This document shows, piece after piece, positions 44,895-57,178 of a stretch of 64,000 nt of DNA. The position numbers were made by a program, and so were the translations under genes. The DNA comes from Ixodes scapularis (lineage: Eukaryota > Arthropoda > Arachnida > Ixodida > Ixodidae), in assembly GCF_016920785.2 (NCBI RefSeq), contig NW_024609839.1, positions 19,221,085 to 19,285,084 on the forward strand, given 5' to 3'. Every line of letters begins with the position of its first letter. Position 1 is the first letter of the stretch. A model generated the notes under the pieces. That model made no database searches and was not told the origin of the DNA. It worked only from the letters and a program-made list of their open reading frames with translations.

Positions 44895-45475
44895 CTCCAT
44901 TTGAATACGCACTATTACACAAAGGTTATGACGTCTCCATCACGAGTAAACTCGGTGAAGGTGGATTTGGCGCCATGTATGCTGGTGTTCGTCTAAGTGA
45001 CAATACACCCATTGCCTTGAAATACGTGCTTGTGAAGGATGTCTCGAGGTGGCACACTTCGAAAGCATACAACTCTAAGATACCCATAGAAATACACATG
45101 TTAATGAGAGTTAAAGAGATGCATGTAACTATAAAATTGTACGATTGGTTCAAGTTGGGCAATGGATACGTTGTAATTATGGAAAGATCTATAAAGACTA
45201 TATCTTTATATAATTATTTGAAGACTAACACCTTGAGTCAGAATCAAGTAATTCTCCTATTTAAACGTTTAGTACAAATTAATTACGACTGTTGGCTACG
45301 CTGTGGACTCGTTCATTGCGACTTGAAGGAAGAAAATAATCTAATTAATAAAGAAGACATGTCTATAAAAATTTTAGATTTCGATTTTGCTATACAATGT
45401 TCCAAAAGACATAGACGAATGTATGCCGGCACACCATTATACGCACCACCGGAATGGTTTAGGGAGCAAATCTAT

Positions 45476-48400
45476 AGACCATTTCATCCTCCCCCGCATG
45501 GGCGCTGCCATCTTGAAATCACGTGACGCGGCGGCCATTAGGTTGCTTCAACTTGCTGCTCCGCTCTCCCCTCCGCGCCTTGGCGGACGCGTTGTATTCG
45601 TGTTTTTTGTCGCGTTTCACCGCGCTTTTTTGCCTTACTTCGGAAACTGTAGTCTGATACGTCTACTCGACGACTAAGACGTCGCAAGGGTTGAAAGGTC
45701 CTTATGACAACTAAAGTTTGTTTACTAATAGTGGCGGAACATTCTCAGTAAAAAGCGCGTATATTTATATCGCACATCTATAGGATCGGAAGGCGTCAAG
45801 CTATAGTCAGCGCAAGGAGACTATCTGTATTTCCTGAAAGTATCGTTCTTTGTATTCATAATATATACACCAACTCATGTTTACAAACACACCGGAGCGC
45901 CCCTAGCGGACGCCACCGGCGCCGCGCATGCGCGGTGGATGGTGGGCAAGAAGTCCGCCGTCGCCCATAAACAAACCATTGAATTGCGTTGTTGTAGGCG
46001 TCGGTGGGAGTCCCCGTGCTGTTTTTCGCGTTGGAATTGTTGATTCTACGTCCTCCTAACAATGTCTGACCTCTTGAGTGGCTTCAGCAAAACTATCGAG
46101 GCAAAACTTTGCGTGAATAATGCGACGTGCGGCGATTCATTTCACGTGGACGCCGCAGAATGGGCGCTAAAGCCTGACTCCCACGATGAGATTCTGCTCG
46201 CTATTTACAGTCGCAACGTCGCTCGGACTGCAAAAGTGTGGACCGTAGCTGAGATGGTGGACATCGATACTGAAAACCGGAAGTAGAATCGGGCATTACA
46301 AGTCGGTGAAGGCCACTGGTAACAATAATCAACAACTTCTTGTATCTGTTTACACTTAGCCGACTTACCCCAACCAACCTTCAAAAGTGTTTTGAGGCCT
46401 GCACTTAGTTCTTATCGCAAGTACCGGGCCCACGTTCGGTTTACGGGCCGCTGTTGTTTGAACGAACTAACGACAAAAAGCAGCCAAGTTTGAAAGAGCA
46501 GACGACAGTTCGAACGCACGCGCAATGGAGTACGGGCAAGAAGCACCGCGTCCCGCGTCAACAAACCATTCGAATGTCACGTTGTCGGCGTCTGTGGGAG
46601 TCTGCATACTCTTTTTCGCGTTGGAGTTGTCGATTCTACGTCCTCATCGCAATATCTTACCACTTCAATCGCCTGAGCGAAATTATCAAGGCTCGTTACG
46701 CCGCTAAACTTTCCGTAAATAATTTGACGTGCGGCAATTCATTCGCATGAACGCTGCAGAATGGACGCCAAAACCATGATGAGATTCTTGTAGCTATTTT
46801 CGGACGCGACGTCGCTCGTGCCGCAAAAGTGTAAAAGGTAGCGGCGATGATCGACGTCGATACTGAAAATCGGAAGCGGGAACAGACCAAGCGTAACAAG
46901 TAGGTGATGGCCACCGGTACCAATAATTAACATCTTGTATCTACTGTTTACACCGAGCCTACTTAAGTATTTTGAGGCCTGCAATTATTTCTTATTGCAA
47001 TCACCGGGTCAAAGTTTGGTCTACGGGCCGCTTTTGTTTGAACGAGCAGACGACAAAAAGCAGACAATTTTGAAAGAGCAGACTAAAGTTCAAACGATCA
47101 GGCGGCCGTGTGAATTTGAAGACGCACTGAATCCGTGGGTAGTCCGGACAACTTGGGGGTTTTCTCTCGTTCATGTTGGAACCAGGCAAATACATCTGGT
47201 GACCACAAATTGTGGCCCGCACAAGCAATCGTAGTTCGACAGCGTCTGGTTTGCCCTTTTCACTGCTGCTATCCACGTTCTCGGACGAACGGAGGGGGCA
47301 GAAACACATGAAAACTGATCTTCAAACCTTTCCAGACTCTCTTGGTAAAGCCCCCATCGCAGCATTTTGACGAGAAGGCAGGTTTTTTTTTTGTCTCGTT
47401 TCTTCCAAAGGAACACAGGAATGCATGTCTGGCGCGGCGACTTCTGCCCACCGCCCCAGACCGGAAGTGCGTCCGGCGCGCCACGACCGCGGCGTGACGT
47501 AGGAGAGTTGAGTTGGTGTATAGAAAACAGTCTCTTTTGATTATGGGACAAAACGCGCGGAGGAGATAGACAACGAACGTTTAGCTTGCATTTTATCTGA
47601 GGATAAAAATAATAGTACATCAACATCAGGCAATTTGTTCGTTGAAAACATCACACCTACATGAGTATGAGGTTCTCAATCTTTTTTGCTACGTAAACAT
47701 TCAATTGGTCGGTTACTTATGAAGTTTAAGAAATTGTATACCATGCTCGCTCCCATTTCGACAGTCATTTAAGTGATTTATTGATTATATTCAGATAACC
47801 AGTGCCACCCACTTTGTTTATTTTACGCAAAGGTTGGGACTTTCCGCGTAAGAAACTGCCACACTCAACTTAACAGTAACGAGTTTTAGAATAGCGTGCA
47901 CGAAAAAATAACGTCATTTATATTTGCAAATCTCAAACGCGGTTTGGGTTCGGCGCATGCGCTATAATGCTGTTTTACCTTTCGCCAGTATCTAAAATCC
48001 GCAATATGTAACTCTGAAAAAAACAAAAAAAAAACATTGGTTGTCTGCATAACAATTACTTGAGTCCAGGATTGTCGATGGCGAATAGAGATTTACTTTT
48101 GGTGGCTGGCGACGCCGAAATTTACAAACCGAATATATACAAACAAATAAATGTTTATTCACGCAGGTCCGTGAAGTGGTGCCTAGCGCTAGGATTCAGG
48201 CAAACGTTCCGAGGTATTTCTTCTCCTGCGCCCTTTAATTTTATATGGCAAATCTTACGGAAGATAAATGCTAGGTTTAATTTGACGGGCCTGTCACTTA
48301 TATCATATCTTGAGTAAGCGAATGTTCATATAAAAATAATGTATTTTCTAGGGCCAATATCGCGAAATGCTGCTTATGAATACTTTAGCAGGGTTGATAA

Positions 48401-49045
48401 TTTAAGAAAGTCCCTACTCGGCCTGTCAAACCATGCTCGAGTACTGAATAATAATAATAATAAAGGAGGTCGAGACGATACTACTTGTTTATATCAATTA
48501 TCTGCCTCATTACACGATACGTTTTTAGTCTGCGAATTGCATTAAAGGTTGGATGCCCAGGAAAACCAAACAGTGTGTAGTAAACTCGCGAGTTCATCTG
48601 TTCTGGCCGATTCAGCACATTGCTAATCAAACTGTCGATATGTTTCTTTACGTTCACGTGTTAGTCTCTTCAATAGTTTGTTCTTCTAGAAATTGGTGTC
48701 ATCGGGTACGGCCGTAGATGATGCTAATCTCTCCTGTATATCAGTCAGGCGTTTCGCAACCGACCATAATCAGATGCATCAAAGGAGTTGGTAAAAAAAA
48801 AAGAAGCCCGAAATTTAGGCTAAAATACACCTCGTAGTCTTCAAAGTGGTTCAATACCGCTGTTTCATTGGTTGTGTGCTACAAGGAAAATATTCGTATC
48901 ACAAAATTAACCAAAACCACGTAAAACAGCAACATAGCCGCGTTCACGTTGAAACCGAAACCAATCAAAGTGAAGCAACCTAATGGCGTCGAGTACGTCA
49001 GCGCCCTCTATCTGCCGGTGAGGCAACTACTAAAATGAAAAGGTC
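45476..49045. mobile_element. 3.57-kb TIR DNA transposon inside the kinase gene
   Basis: The ends are AGACC.TTTCAT inverted repeats. Further in, both ends share a CCATTAGGTTGCTTCA motif in reverse orientation. TCTAT occurs on both sides (45471-45475 and 49044-49048), so the target duplication is 2-5 bases but cannot be fixed because the ends are self-complementary. Removing the element restores the kinase frame. Inside is a 590-bp tandem duplication and one short open frame (46062-46286), but no transposase, so it is non-autonomous. Superfamily unknown. Confidence 0.8.
45930..47110 (+). repeat. 590-bp tandem duplication within the TIR element
   Basis: Units at about 45930-46519 and 46520-47110 share blocks such as GGGCAAGAAG, TTTTTCGCGTTGGA and GATTCTACGTCCTC at an offset of 590. 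The first unit holds an open frame of 74 codons (46062-46286, MSDLLSGFSKTIEAKLCVNN...). The second has lost it through indels. The small protein is not recognised. Confidence 0.7.
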
Positions 49046-49664
49046 TATTACCCAGAAGGTACAATTGTGTGGACTCTGGGTGTTATACTGCTAAAGTTAT
49101 TGTTAAATCAAAGTCCTTTTAAGTCGACAAAAGACATTAAGCATTTCGAAACTTTAGAGAAGATACCATTGTTTCTTGCAAGGCAGAAGGAATTTTCACA
49201 CAATGTCGTTCACCTTTTAAAATCTCTCATGAAGAAAAGTGTTGAAGATAGACCCGGTATGGATGTAGTATATCATTTAACAATGCTACTTTGACAGAAC
49301 AATAAACACGTACAGAAAAATAAGGAAAAATATTTGTCATTTATTAGAGTCAACCACCTCTAACCACCATGCCTTGTACTGGTTTTTTTCCACTTTTACC
49401 AACAAAACTCGAGCCATGTCCCCCTCCAAGAGACCACTCTCACCCAACCCCTACTGAGAAGGAGAGTGAAATGTGGGGGGGGTCAGAGGGTCCTTGAGAA
49501 ACTGTTTGCATGTGTCAACGAGGAGAAAGTCTAAAAGGGATAAATAAGAAGTAAAAAAGACCTCGAAGGAAGGGGAAGTGGAAAGAGAGAATGGTTGGTG
49601 GGGGAAAGATGGACGAGTCAATCTTCTTGTCAGGATGCAGTGCATCTAAGGCATACTGTTTGCC

Positions 49665-49729
49665 TATATAAGGAGTTTGGAGGTCACGACTGAGCATCCG
49701 TTCAGTGAGGAGCGACACTACTATATAAG
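49665..49729 (+). promoter_or_regulatory. Two TATA-like boxes before the spliced gene
   Basis: TATATAAG occurs at 49665-49672 and again at 49722-49729, 102 and 45 bases before the ATG at 49767. Either may position transcription of the large spliced gene. The preceding ~200 bases are unusually purine/G-rich. Role inferred from position. Confidence 0.45.
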
Positions 49730-51669
49730 AAGATTTATTTACTGAAATATTCATACACCGCTGTGTATGGGATTTCCAATGAAAGAACGGAAGAAGCGCA
49801 GGTTGGTCGACACCGATGCCGTGATGGATGGTCCCGTCGACATAGTGCAGTCACCACCACAACCACCACAAGTACCGTCGATGCAGCCATCGCCAGAGCC
49901 TTCTCGTCCTACTTGCAGTTCACGGAAACGGCAAAGGGTAAATAAGCTGAATTATGAAGATCTCGATGAGAAAAAAGTTTACGATTTGATGCGATCGAAA
50001 AGAATTGCTACCAGAAGCGCAGTTCAAGTGGGTGGAATTTTACCCATTTATGAAGATTTGCCACCAAATTGGGATGTCTTAACATTCAAACTTGCATTGC
50101 CACCTAATCTGATAAAGGTGCTAATACATATGACTGTATTTTATGCAGTTCATGACTTGGAGATGGATATTTGCCTAGCTGATTATCTTCCTTACATGGA
50201 TTATACAGTAATCAAAGGAATCCAGGAGAGACTTGTAGCCATGGATTTGATACGATTACTCCGAACAAGCATCGATAAATTAGATGTCGAACTGTTCATT
50301 CCTCTAACGAAAGACTCCAAAAGAACTAACCTCTACTACCAGCACGCTGGTGATAACGTGCTCTTGAGAAGGTCAAACTCGCTACAGCCTTTTCTACTTC
50401 GTCAATTGACACAACAACATAACTCGTGGGTTGTTCAATTTAACATGTTCAACGGATATACATCTCCATTGTACTATCCGTACCCATACACCTTAACTAA
50501 ACGAATAAAATCAACAATATCTCAAACCGCATTACTGAAGTATTTTTTGTTACCTGCATTAACTTCTCAGGAAGTGAAGAAAAGTATCTATGCCGAGCTC
50601 GTCGACACACCACCAAAGAAGCGGGATGTCATGGTTAATCGAGTAGTTCAGACCATTAAGAATGTCAGCAAACTTCCACAATTCGTGTCTGACTACGACT
50701 TGTGGGATAGTGTAGCGAAATACGCCGTCCAACAGAAAGGTCAAATGATTAAAAAGAAGGGTATAATTGACAGACTCTGCTCTTACCCAAGCATGATGGA
50801 ACATCCACAAGCGTACGCGGTTGGTGTGGAAGGGGGGGATTTGAGCGCCGATTGGCATGAGGTGCGAGAATTCCTGTCGGGGTTGTTTTTTTCTTGTATG
50901 ACGCAAGGAAACCAACAGGAAACCTCTATGCTGGAGTCGTCTTTTTTTCTTTATTTGATTTACTATGTGATCAAGTACGACCACCCAATGGACGTGACTT
51001 TCATTATCGAATGCTTGAACGAGAACGTTATTCGTGAATTCTATACGAGTCTGCGTTCTATCCTGGATCCCTACAACTGTAAGCCTCGCCCCAATTCACA
51101 ACTTTTCATGCTTAGACATAACATCCCGTCTATCAAGGACGTTAATTCTGGTTCGATGACCGATAACATCAAAAACAAGAACGATGGCAAAAAGACAGCC
51201 ATTGGCTTTTACCACGTCAGTCGCCACACGACACCGATTCCTAAAACCAGCGGTCGTTGTTCCAAAAAGATTTTCGTCTTTCACTTGGCAAATTTTTACA
51301 ACTGCGGGGAAGATGTTAACTTTGCAGTCAAATATCTGTCTCCTCAGTTGTTCACCAAAGTTTTTGGATCTCTGCTTAGAGTTTTTGAAAAAACTAACGT
51401 TGATTTAACCGAATCGCTTATTGAGATGTGGTCGAAGCAATGTTTGAGTGCTGTATTCAATTCGGTAAATGTAATTTCTAACATGGTGCCGTCTGTGGAC
51501 GCATTTCGAGAAAGAACTAAAAATAACGACGAGATCGCGCAGATAGAAAAACTTGCCGACTCCATCAATCCGTGGAGTAGTGGCGAAACTTTGGCGGTGG
51601 CTGCAGCGACCGTTCAAGACGAGGACCACTGGGTAGAGACACTCGAAAACGCAGCATCTTCCTCGCGTC

Positions 51670-51737
51670 GTAAGTAAATTAAATTAGAGAATTTTATATT
51701 TTTATTAATACAATTTTTTTGTTGTTTTCTAATACAG
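51670..51737 (+). other. 68-nt intron 1 of spliced gene
   Basis: Donor CGTC|gtaagt and acceptor ctaatacag|GAC. Phase 1. AT-rich with a T-rich tract before the acceptor. Intron 2 (51759-51821, 63 nt), intron 3 (52260-52325, 66 nt) and intron 4 (52392-52451, 60 nt) have the same form; intron 5 (52494-52720) is 227 nt. Confidence 0.7.
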
Positions 51738-52750
51738 GACCTTCTGAAGAGCATCAAGGTATTTGCCATTTTTCTTTTTCTAATATAGAGTGCTTAGTCT
51801 AACATTACTTTTAATTTGCAGAATGCGTGGCTTCAAATCCCCCGCAATTGTTCAACGAACAAGAAACTGAAAGGGGATATGAATGTATTCAACCAAGTGT
51901 TGATAATGCAATAGACTATGGCAACCAAGAAAAGATTTCGGTTCCCCAAGTTGGAGAATACGAATACAAAGACAATGAAAAGGAAATTGTAACCCCCAAG
52001 GAGGGAGAGCCTATAAGCCAATGCTATCATAATGCCAATGAAAATGTAGAGTCTTCTACTCATGACGAAACCCATGTTATTCAAAATGGCAAAGACGATG
52101 AAAAGACTGATGAAAAGTTCGTTGCTGCTGGGGAAGACCACGTGAGCTATGAACATCAGGACACATCGCAAGAGAACAATCATCTAATAAACAGTCCGAG
52201 TACTCCACTTCAAGATGAAAATTGGAACAACCCACTCACGTTACAAGATGTTATAATGCGTAAGTTCGCAAACTGTATATTTATAAATATTTATATGTTT
52301 AAGGGGTTTAATTGTATTTTTACAGAGTGTGATTTACCAGTTCTCGGCAATGGAGATCAGGAGCATTTCAACTTCGATGACGTGGATTTATGTAAGTTTA
52401 TATATTATTTATTGCTAGAATGCATTTATAACTTTTATTTGTTTTTTACAGGCACTCCGAGACCAGTCATTCATCCAGAAAACACATCCAAAAGTAAATG
52501 GAAGCAAAGATCATTCGACGCAGATTTGGATGATGAAGTTTAAAAAGAACCCAGTCTACTCTATTTTGAATCATAAGTTTTTGGGACTGTAAAGAATTGA
52601 AAAAAAATGTCATGGACCGTCTCATAAAATATGCTGATGACTCTTCCACTTCCTCGAGTGATTGCTTTTCACAATCATCATTGTAGAAAGAATTTATTCA
52701 TGAAGGGGATTCTATTTCAGAAGATTCATCGATACTTCATAAAGATGACT

Positions 52751-54205
52751 ACCGTAATATCCCGAGTCATCGCCCATCCCCGAGCCATCGCCCACCCCAT
52801 TTTTTGGGCCAATATCGATTTCCGAAAAAACACCGAGTCATCGCCCACCCCTTCAAATACCCCAGCGCGGACTCTGCGATTCGCGAACACTCATCCTACC
52901 CGAATGACACGGCCGCGGACCTTACAGTTAGAGGACGTCCGTGACAAAGTAAAACGAGGGAGGGAAAGACACTTCTTTTTGTTTACGCATTTCCTCCGTG
53001 AGCGACCCCAAAGGGGTCGTGTATCCGTGCGAAAAGAAAACGATGGAGATAACAAAATAAGAGTTTGTTAACGTAACCGCGGAGTGTTAGGTCAAAGTCT
53101 GTCTCCGCCGAAGCAAGGTCACCGCGAACCCGCTCCTTCTTCCCGCCCGTCGCGACCGCGGTTGAGCAATATTTTAGGCAAAGCCAAAGCGTAAATAAAG
53201 CTTTGCTGGAACGTCCTACACAGACGTTTGCAGAGCGTCCCAACCATGCATTGATAGCCCGCCGTGCACGGACGCACGTATGTACGCACCAAACAAGTTG
53301 CGCAAGAGCTTGCAATGGACCTTTTCCATATACCGACGGCACCAGGCGGTGGCTGCGCGAACTAAAAAATCGAGGAAGTGACCTGCGCTACCAATCAATA
53401 ATGGGAGCTACGTTACCAGTTGCTTCGCTCTCTGAGCAGCGTCGCGTGCCTGATGCAACGAGGTAGGACTAGCGCGACTTTAAAGAAGGAAATCCGTAGC
53501 GTCCACCCAAACGTCGTGTTTTTCTTTCCGTCCACTTTCTTTTTTTGTGTAACACAATTATATATATGCTGCAATTACGTGTTCTACTCGTCGATTTAGA
53601 GCCTCATTCCGAATTTCCTCGATTTTTTCGTGCCGACTTCCACCGCTTGGCATCGGGCGCTCGCGCGTGCGCAGAACGCTTCTCGGAAAAGGTCCATTGA
53701 CAAGGCGCCCGACTTGGCCCGACGCCAAAGTATTTGCCAACGCGACCGCCAGCTTTCCCGCTTTCCCAGCATTGCTCCTGGTCGCTCCTTTGGTCCGCTC
53801 GCTCGCTCGCTCGCTCGCTCGTTGCGCCTGGTCGGTTTTTCTATTTTCTTGTAGACTTTTCTTTCTTTTTTTTCTTTTTTTACTAACTGGTGACATTCTT
53901 TCACGAAGGGAACGTTCGCGCTATATGCAGATCGGCGGTGTTTCTAGCGCGTATGCAAGCAACGGACTTCGCTATAGTAAAGTATTCTTTCGGGAGCATT
54001 TTTTTTCTATAAAACAATGAAACTAAATCGAGTTTTGAGTTTGATGTATCTCTTGTGCATCAGCGCTAGATACGCAGAGAAAAATAGGCGGTTTTTCCGC
54101 TTTTTTTCCAAGTGTTTGTGCTCACCCACCGAGACATGGCCCACCCCATTTTTTTAACGAATTTCAGGCGGTAGGGGGGTGGGCGATGACTCGGGATATT
54201 ACGGG
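52751..54205. mobile_element. 1.46-kb TA-target DNA transposon in the last exon
   Basis: Inverted ends CCGTAATATCCCGAGTCATC and complement, preceded and followed by TA (52749-52750 and 54206-54207). The right end carries one extra G. Removing the element and one TA leaves an uninterrupted host frame. No transposase frame was found; it contains a (CGCT)n run near 53800-53821. The ends resemble those of the pogo-like element at 30029-30932, so the two may be related families. Confidence 0.85.
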
Positions 54206-54400
54206 TATATTAAGGATATAGATGCAGAGTCGTGTTACACCACTGAAGAAGAAAGTGAAGATTCTTCGTCACCCCTACTTCGGAGGAAGAAGAAGAAGAA
54301 GAAAAGAAAACCACTTGTCTACACCGACGACGACGACGACGAAGAAGAAGATGCAGCTATTAAAAAATTTAAGGAAGATGAAAAAAAATAAAAGAATATT

Positions 54401-54649
54401 TTAAATCAATTTCTTTGTACTTGTTTTTGCTGTTGTTAAATACTGGCGAGCATTCCTCAAAATGCGAACCAATAAATTTGCATCATTATTATCCCTAAGT
54501 AAATATTCAAAATCTACTACCTTATTGGGATCTTTCAAAACTTCTCGTACAATAATTGCGCATGGGTCTATCGTAATAAATTTCTTCAAAGCCACATCGT
54601 CCTGATAAGTAATTGGTGATTGAGCGAAGCGAAACAATTGTTTAAACAT
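54401..54649 (-). CDS. Small unknown protein, 82 residues, intact
   Basis: Start MFKQLFRFAQSPITYQ at 54649, overlapping the end of the preceding membrane-protein gene (stop at 54642) by eight bases. Basic C-terminus (TAKTSTKKLI). Its stop lies 9 bases from the stop of the opposing spliced gene, with AATAAA-type signals on both strands between them. Helical, no membrane segment, no known family. The overlap with its neighbour supports it as a genuine gene of the minus-strand cluster 54401-59152. Confidence 0.6.
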   Translation of the reverse strand: MFKQLFRFAQSPITYQDDVALKKFITIDPCAIIVREVLKDPNKVVDFEYLLRDNNDANLLVRILRNARQYLTTAKTSTKKLI

Positions 54650-55383
54650 AGTTATTATCAATGCGAAGTGACCTAGTAGCGGCCGGAGGAGGTGTCTGAC
54701 GTGTACGTTTGCGAGAATGCTTATACGCACAACCTAAGAGTATGATTAAAGATGCAGCAGCTATTGAACCGCCGATAATATATTTTTTATTCAACGTTTT
54801 AGGTTTTTGCGCTTTAGGTATAAATATGTATCGCGGAGCTTGTACAATTATTTTGTCTCTAGATCCATATCTTTGATAATTATTCATATTTTGATCGTTT
54901 AATATTGTTCTATTATTAACGTCATTTATAATACGTCTAAACTTAGTTGTCGTGTTACCAGGCTTAATTGACCAGGCAAAGAGTGAATCGTTTAATCTTT
55001 CGGCTTCTTCCAAACCATCCAACTTCGTATAGGTGCCATGCAGTATGGTCAGTAATTCTGGATCTGATGCTGCAATTTCGTTGAATGTAAGTAGATTAAG
55101 ATATACGAGTATACTACTTTTTATGGAAGCGTCCAGTAAATAAGGTGTAGATTTGAGTTCATTGACCATTTTTTCCAGACTTACAAGGCTCGAGGAAACT
55201 GTGCCTATATTTCTATACATTATGTTCCAATCTGTACAGACGATTGCATTTCTCACGTAGGACAACCATATATCACCATACCAATGTTGACGTACCCTCC
55301 AATCGTAATGTGCGCAAGGAATTACGTCGTTTTTTGCATTTAAAATGGATAAAAAAAATTTCAAAATTAACATAATAGTCCTT

Positions 55384-57077
55384 AAAGGGACACTGACAGG
55401 GTATTTATGCTCGCCGAGGTTTTTAGTTGTACGTGTCATATGAGAGCTCAACTACCCAGAACAGAATTTGCGGCTCGAAATTCGGTTTCTTTCCGCCCGA
55501 AAACCGCCGATCAAGAACTGGCCGGTTCGAGTCTCGCTCACTCTCTTTTTCGAGGTCACGGGCCGTTTTCTAAGGTATCGATGCGACCACCAAATTTAAT
55601 CAAAGTCGTGGGTCACTGAAGGCACACACTCAATATTAAAAATAGAAAAAAATATGAAACCCATTTTTTGTGGCTTCTAAAAAGCTGTAAATACGTTGAT
55701 TGAAAAAAAAAAAAAAAGTTCCACAGACAACCGGAAGCATTCTGTGCGTTCGTCGTTTCGCGTATCGTGGGACTCGCGGGGACGGCGATGGCAGCGGACG
55801 ACGGGCGTGGGGCCTTTATTTCAGAACTGTCGTTCGCGGTACCGGCGAATTCTGTCTACCGTTAAAAGAGAAATTTGGGACTGATCAAAAGAATTGGTAT
55901 TCATCCCGTACGACACGCCCGGCCACCAAGCCGATTTGCACGAAGACGTCGCCGAGCCGTCGCTCCCTTCTCGTGGCTGAAGACATCGCTCGCGCAAACG
56001 TCAAGCACGACGTGTCTACTTCGAGTTGAATATGCACGCGTACGATTTCTTTACTAGGTGCGAATGTCCCCAAAGCGTGGTGCTTCCCGACTTCGACTCG
56101 GGAGTGCTTTTGCTAGAGAAAAATCAACAGCAAACTTTCAAACTTACAGTTTACCGGCTTAATTATTACAAAGGAAAAAGATCCACCAGTAAAGAGATCC
56201 CCCAGTAGCGCAGTGGGAAAGGCGTCCGGTTCACACGCGGTAGGACCGGGTTCGATTCCCCGTGAAACTTTTTTTTTTTTCAAACATTTCTTGATATTTA
56301 CGTATCTTTTTTCTTTTTTTACAATCATCACTGAAGAAACAAACAAAACATAACAAACAAATGTTGCGGACGATACTTCGCTGAATTAAATGGTATGTGA
56401 TTTCCTTTTTGACACCTGCGAACTCAATGTAATCACTTTCCACAAAATGCAAGGAGCATATAAATCAGGTAGCATCCGCTTTCCGAGGTGCCCGTATATG
56501 TTCTACAGGAATTGCAGCCAGCCAATGGTCCCGATCCCGTTGATCTTTCGGAAACTCTCGCACAATGCCACTTTTTTTCGGACGCAGGACATGTGAGCCA
56601 GCTCTTCACGCAACATCTTGGGTGTATTCTTTTCGGAGCCGATCATGGAAATTCACCACGGGCACTCGCTACTCATCTCCGACTCCTCAATGTACAAAAC
56701 AACTCATCTTGGAGTACAGAACAACGAGCGCAACCAACATAACTGCAAAAGAATCGCCCGGCGAGCAGTTCCCGCACGCCGCATCGCACGCCGCATGTCG
56801 TGTCGTCTGCTGCAGAGAGTAGAAAAAACAAACAAAACAAAAAAAAAAACGCACGGTCGGGTGTAGCCACGTGACTTCCGCCACTCACTCTCTTCTCTCC
56901 ACTTCTCCGACCTCCGTCGGGTTTCGGTTTCGGTTTCGAGCAGTTGCGTCTTTCGGCTTTATTAAAAAAATACGCTACTCTGTTGCAAAATATTAATTGG
57001 GTAGTCCTCCGACACCATAATGAAGCCCCTGGCAAAAAATGAAAAAAAAATTTTGGGGGGTGTCAGTGTCCCTTTAA
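55384..57077. mobile_element. TTAA-target DNA transposon (~1.69 kb)
   Basis: TTAA at 55384-55387 and 57074-57077 brackets inverted ends AGGGACACTGACA and its complement. Sequence between them is non-coding apart from short frames and includes a tRNA-like patch at about 56200-56275. TTAA duplication is the habit of piggyBac and Kolobok families. No transposase seen, so it is non-autonomous. Confidence 0.85.
56200..56280 (+). repeat. tRNA-like (SINE-type) sequence inside the TTAA element
   Basis: Contains an A-box-like TAGCGCAGTGGG and a B-box GGTTCGATTCC 30 bases later, then a T11 run that could stop polymerase III. The acceptor arms do not pair and the anticodon stem is poor. It is probably a tRNA-derived SINE head or pseudogene rather than a tRNA. 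Confidence 0.45.
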
Positions 57078-57178
57078 GCAAATCAATTACTCTAGGAATG
57101 AGAATTTTATAATCAAATTTCTCTCGAACTAAAGATGCAGCGGGATGGAATAAAGCCCAAAATAAGGACTCTCTCCTA

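Larger units (their letters stand above)
44888..49293 (+). pseudogene. Serine/threonine kinase split by a 3.6-kb transposon
   Basis: The N-terminal part (44888-45475) gives a glycine loop GEGGFGAMYAG at residues 23-33, IALKY with Lys45, the catalytic loop VHCDLKEENN at 142-151 (HCD for HRD), DFD for DFG at 164-166, and GTPLYAPPEWF as activation segment and APE. The C-lobe resumes at 49049 directly in frame: GTIVWTLGVILLKLLLNQSP, then EDRPGMDVVYHL and stop 49291-49293, just before AATAAA. Between them lies a TIR element (45476-49045). Without it the kinase would be ~275 residues, a minimal Pim-like catalytic domain. Its first codons overlap the preceding small gene. The only damage seen is the insertion. 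Confidence 0.87.
49767..54391 (+). pseudogene. Large spliced viral-like gene with mini-exon acidic tail, split by transposon
   Basis: Exon 1 (49767-51669) is open for 634 codons: a basic, Pro-rich start (MKERKKRRLVDTD, SSRKRQRVNK suggests a nuclear signal) and then a globular part of unknown family. Exons 2-6 follow: 51738-51758, 51822-52259, 52326-52391, 52452-52493 and 52721 onward. All have GT/AG sites, all introns are phase 1, and four of the five introns are only 60-68 nt. Exons 2-5 encode an acidic, Asn/Gln-rich region. Exon 6 is cut by a TA-target transposon (52751-54205) and resumes in frame after it, ending in EEESEDSSS, a Lys/Arg run and DDDDDEEEDAA, stop 54389-54391 in front of AATAAA. 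No known domain. A nuclear regulatory or structural role is only a guess. Confidence 0.7.

Noticed and set aside
56200..56280. A tRNA-Val-like gene (A and B boxes, CAC in the loop, T11 terminator)
   Set aside because: The acceptor arms do not pair, the anticodon stem is weak, and it lies within a transposon. Kept only as a tRNA-like SINE patch.
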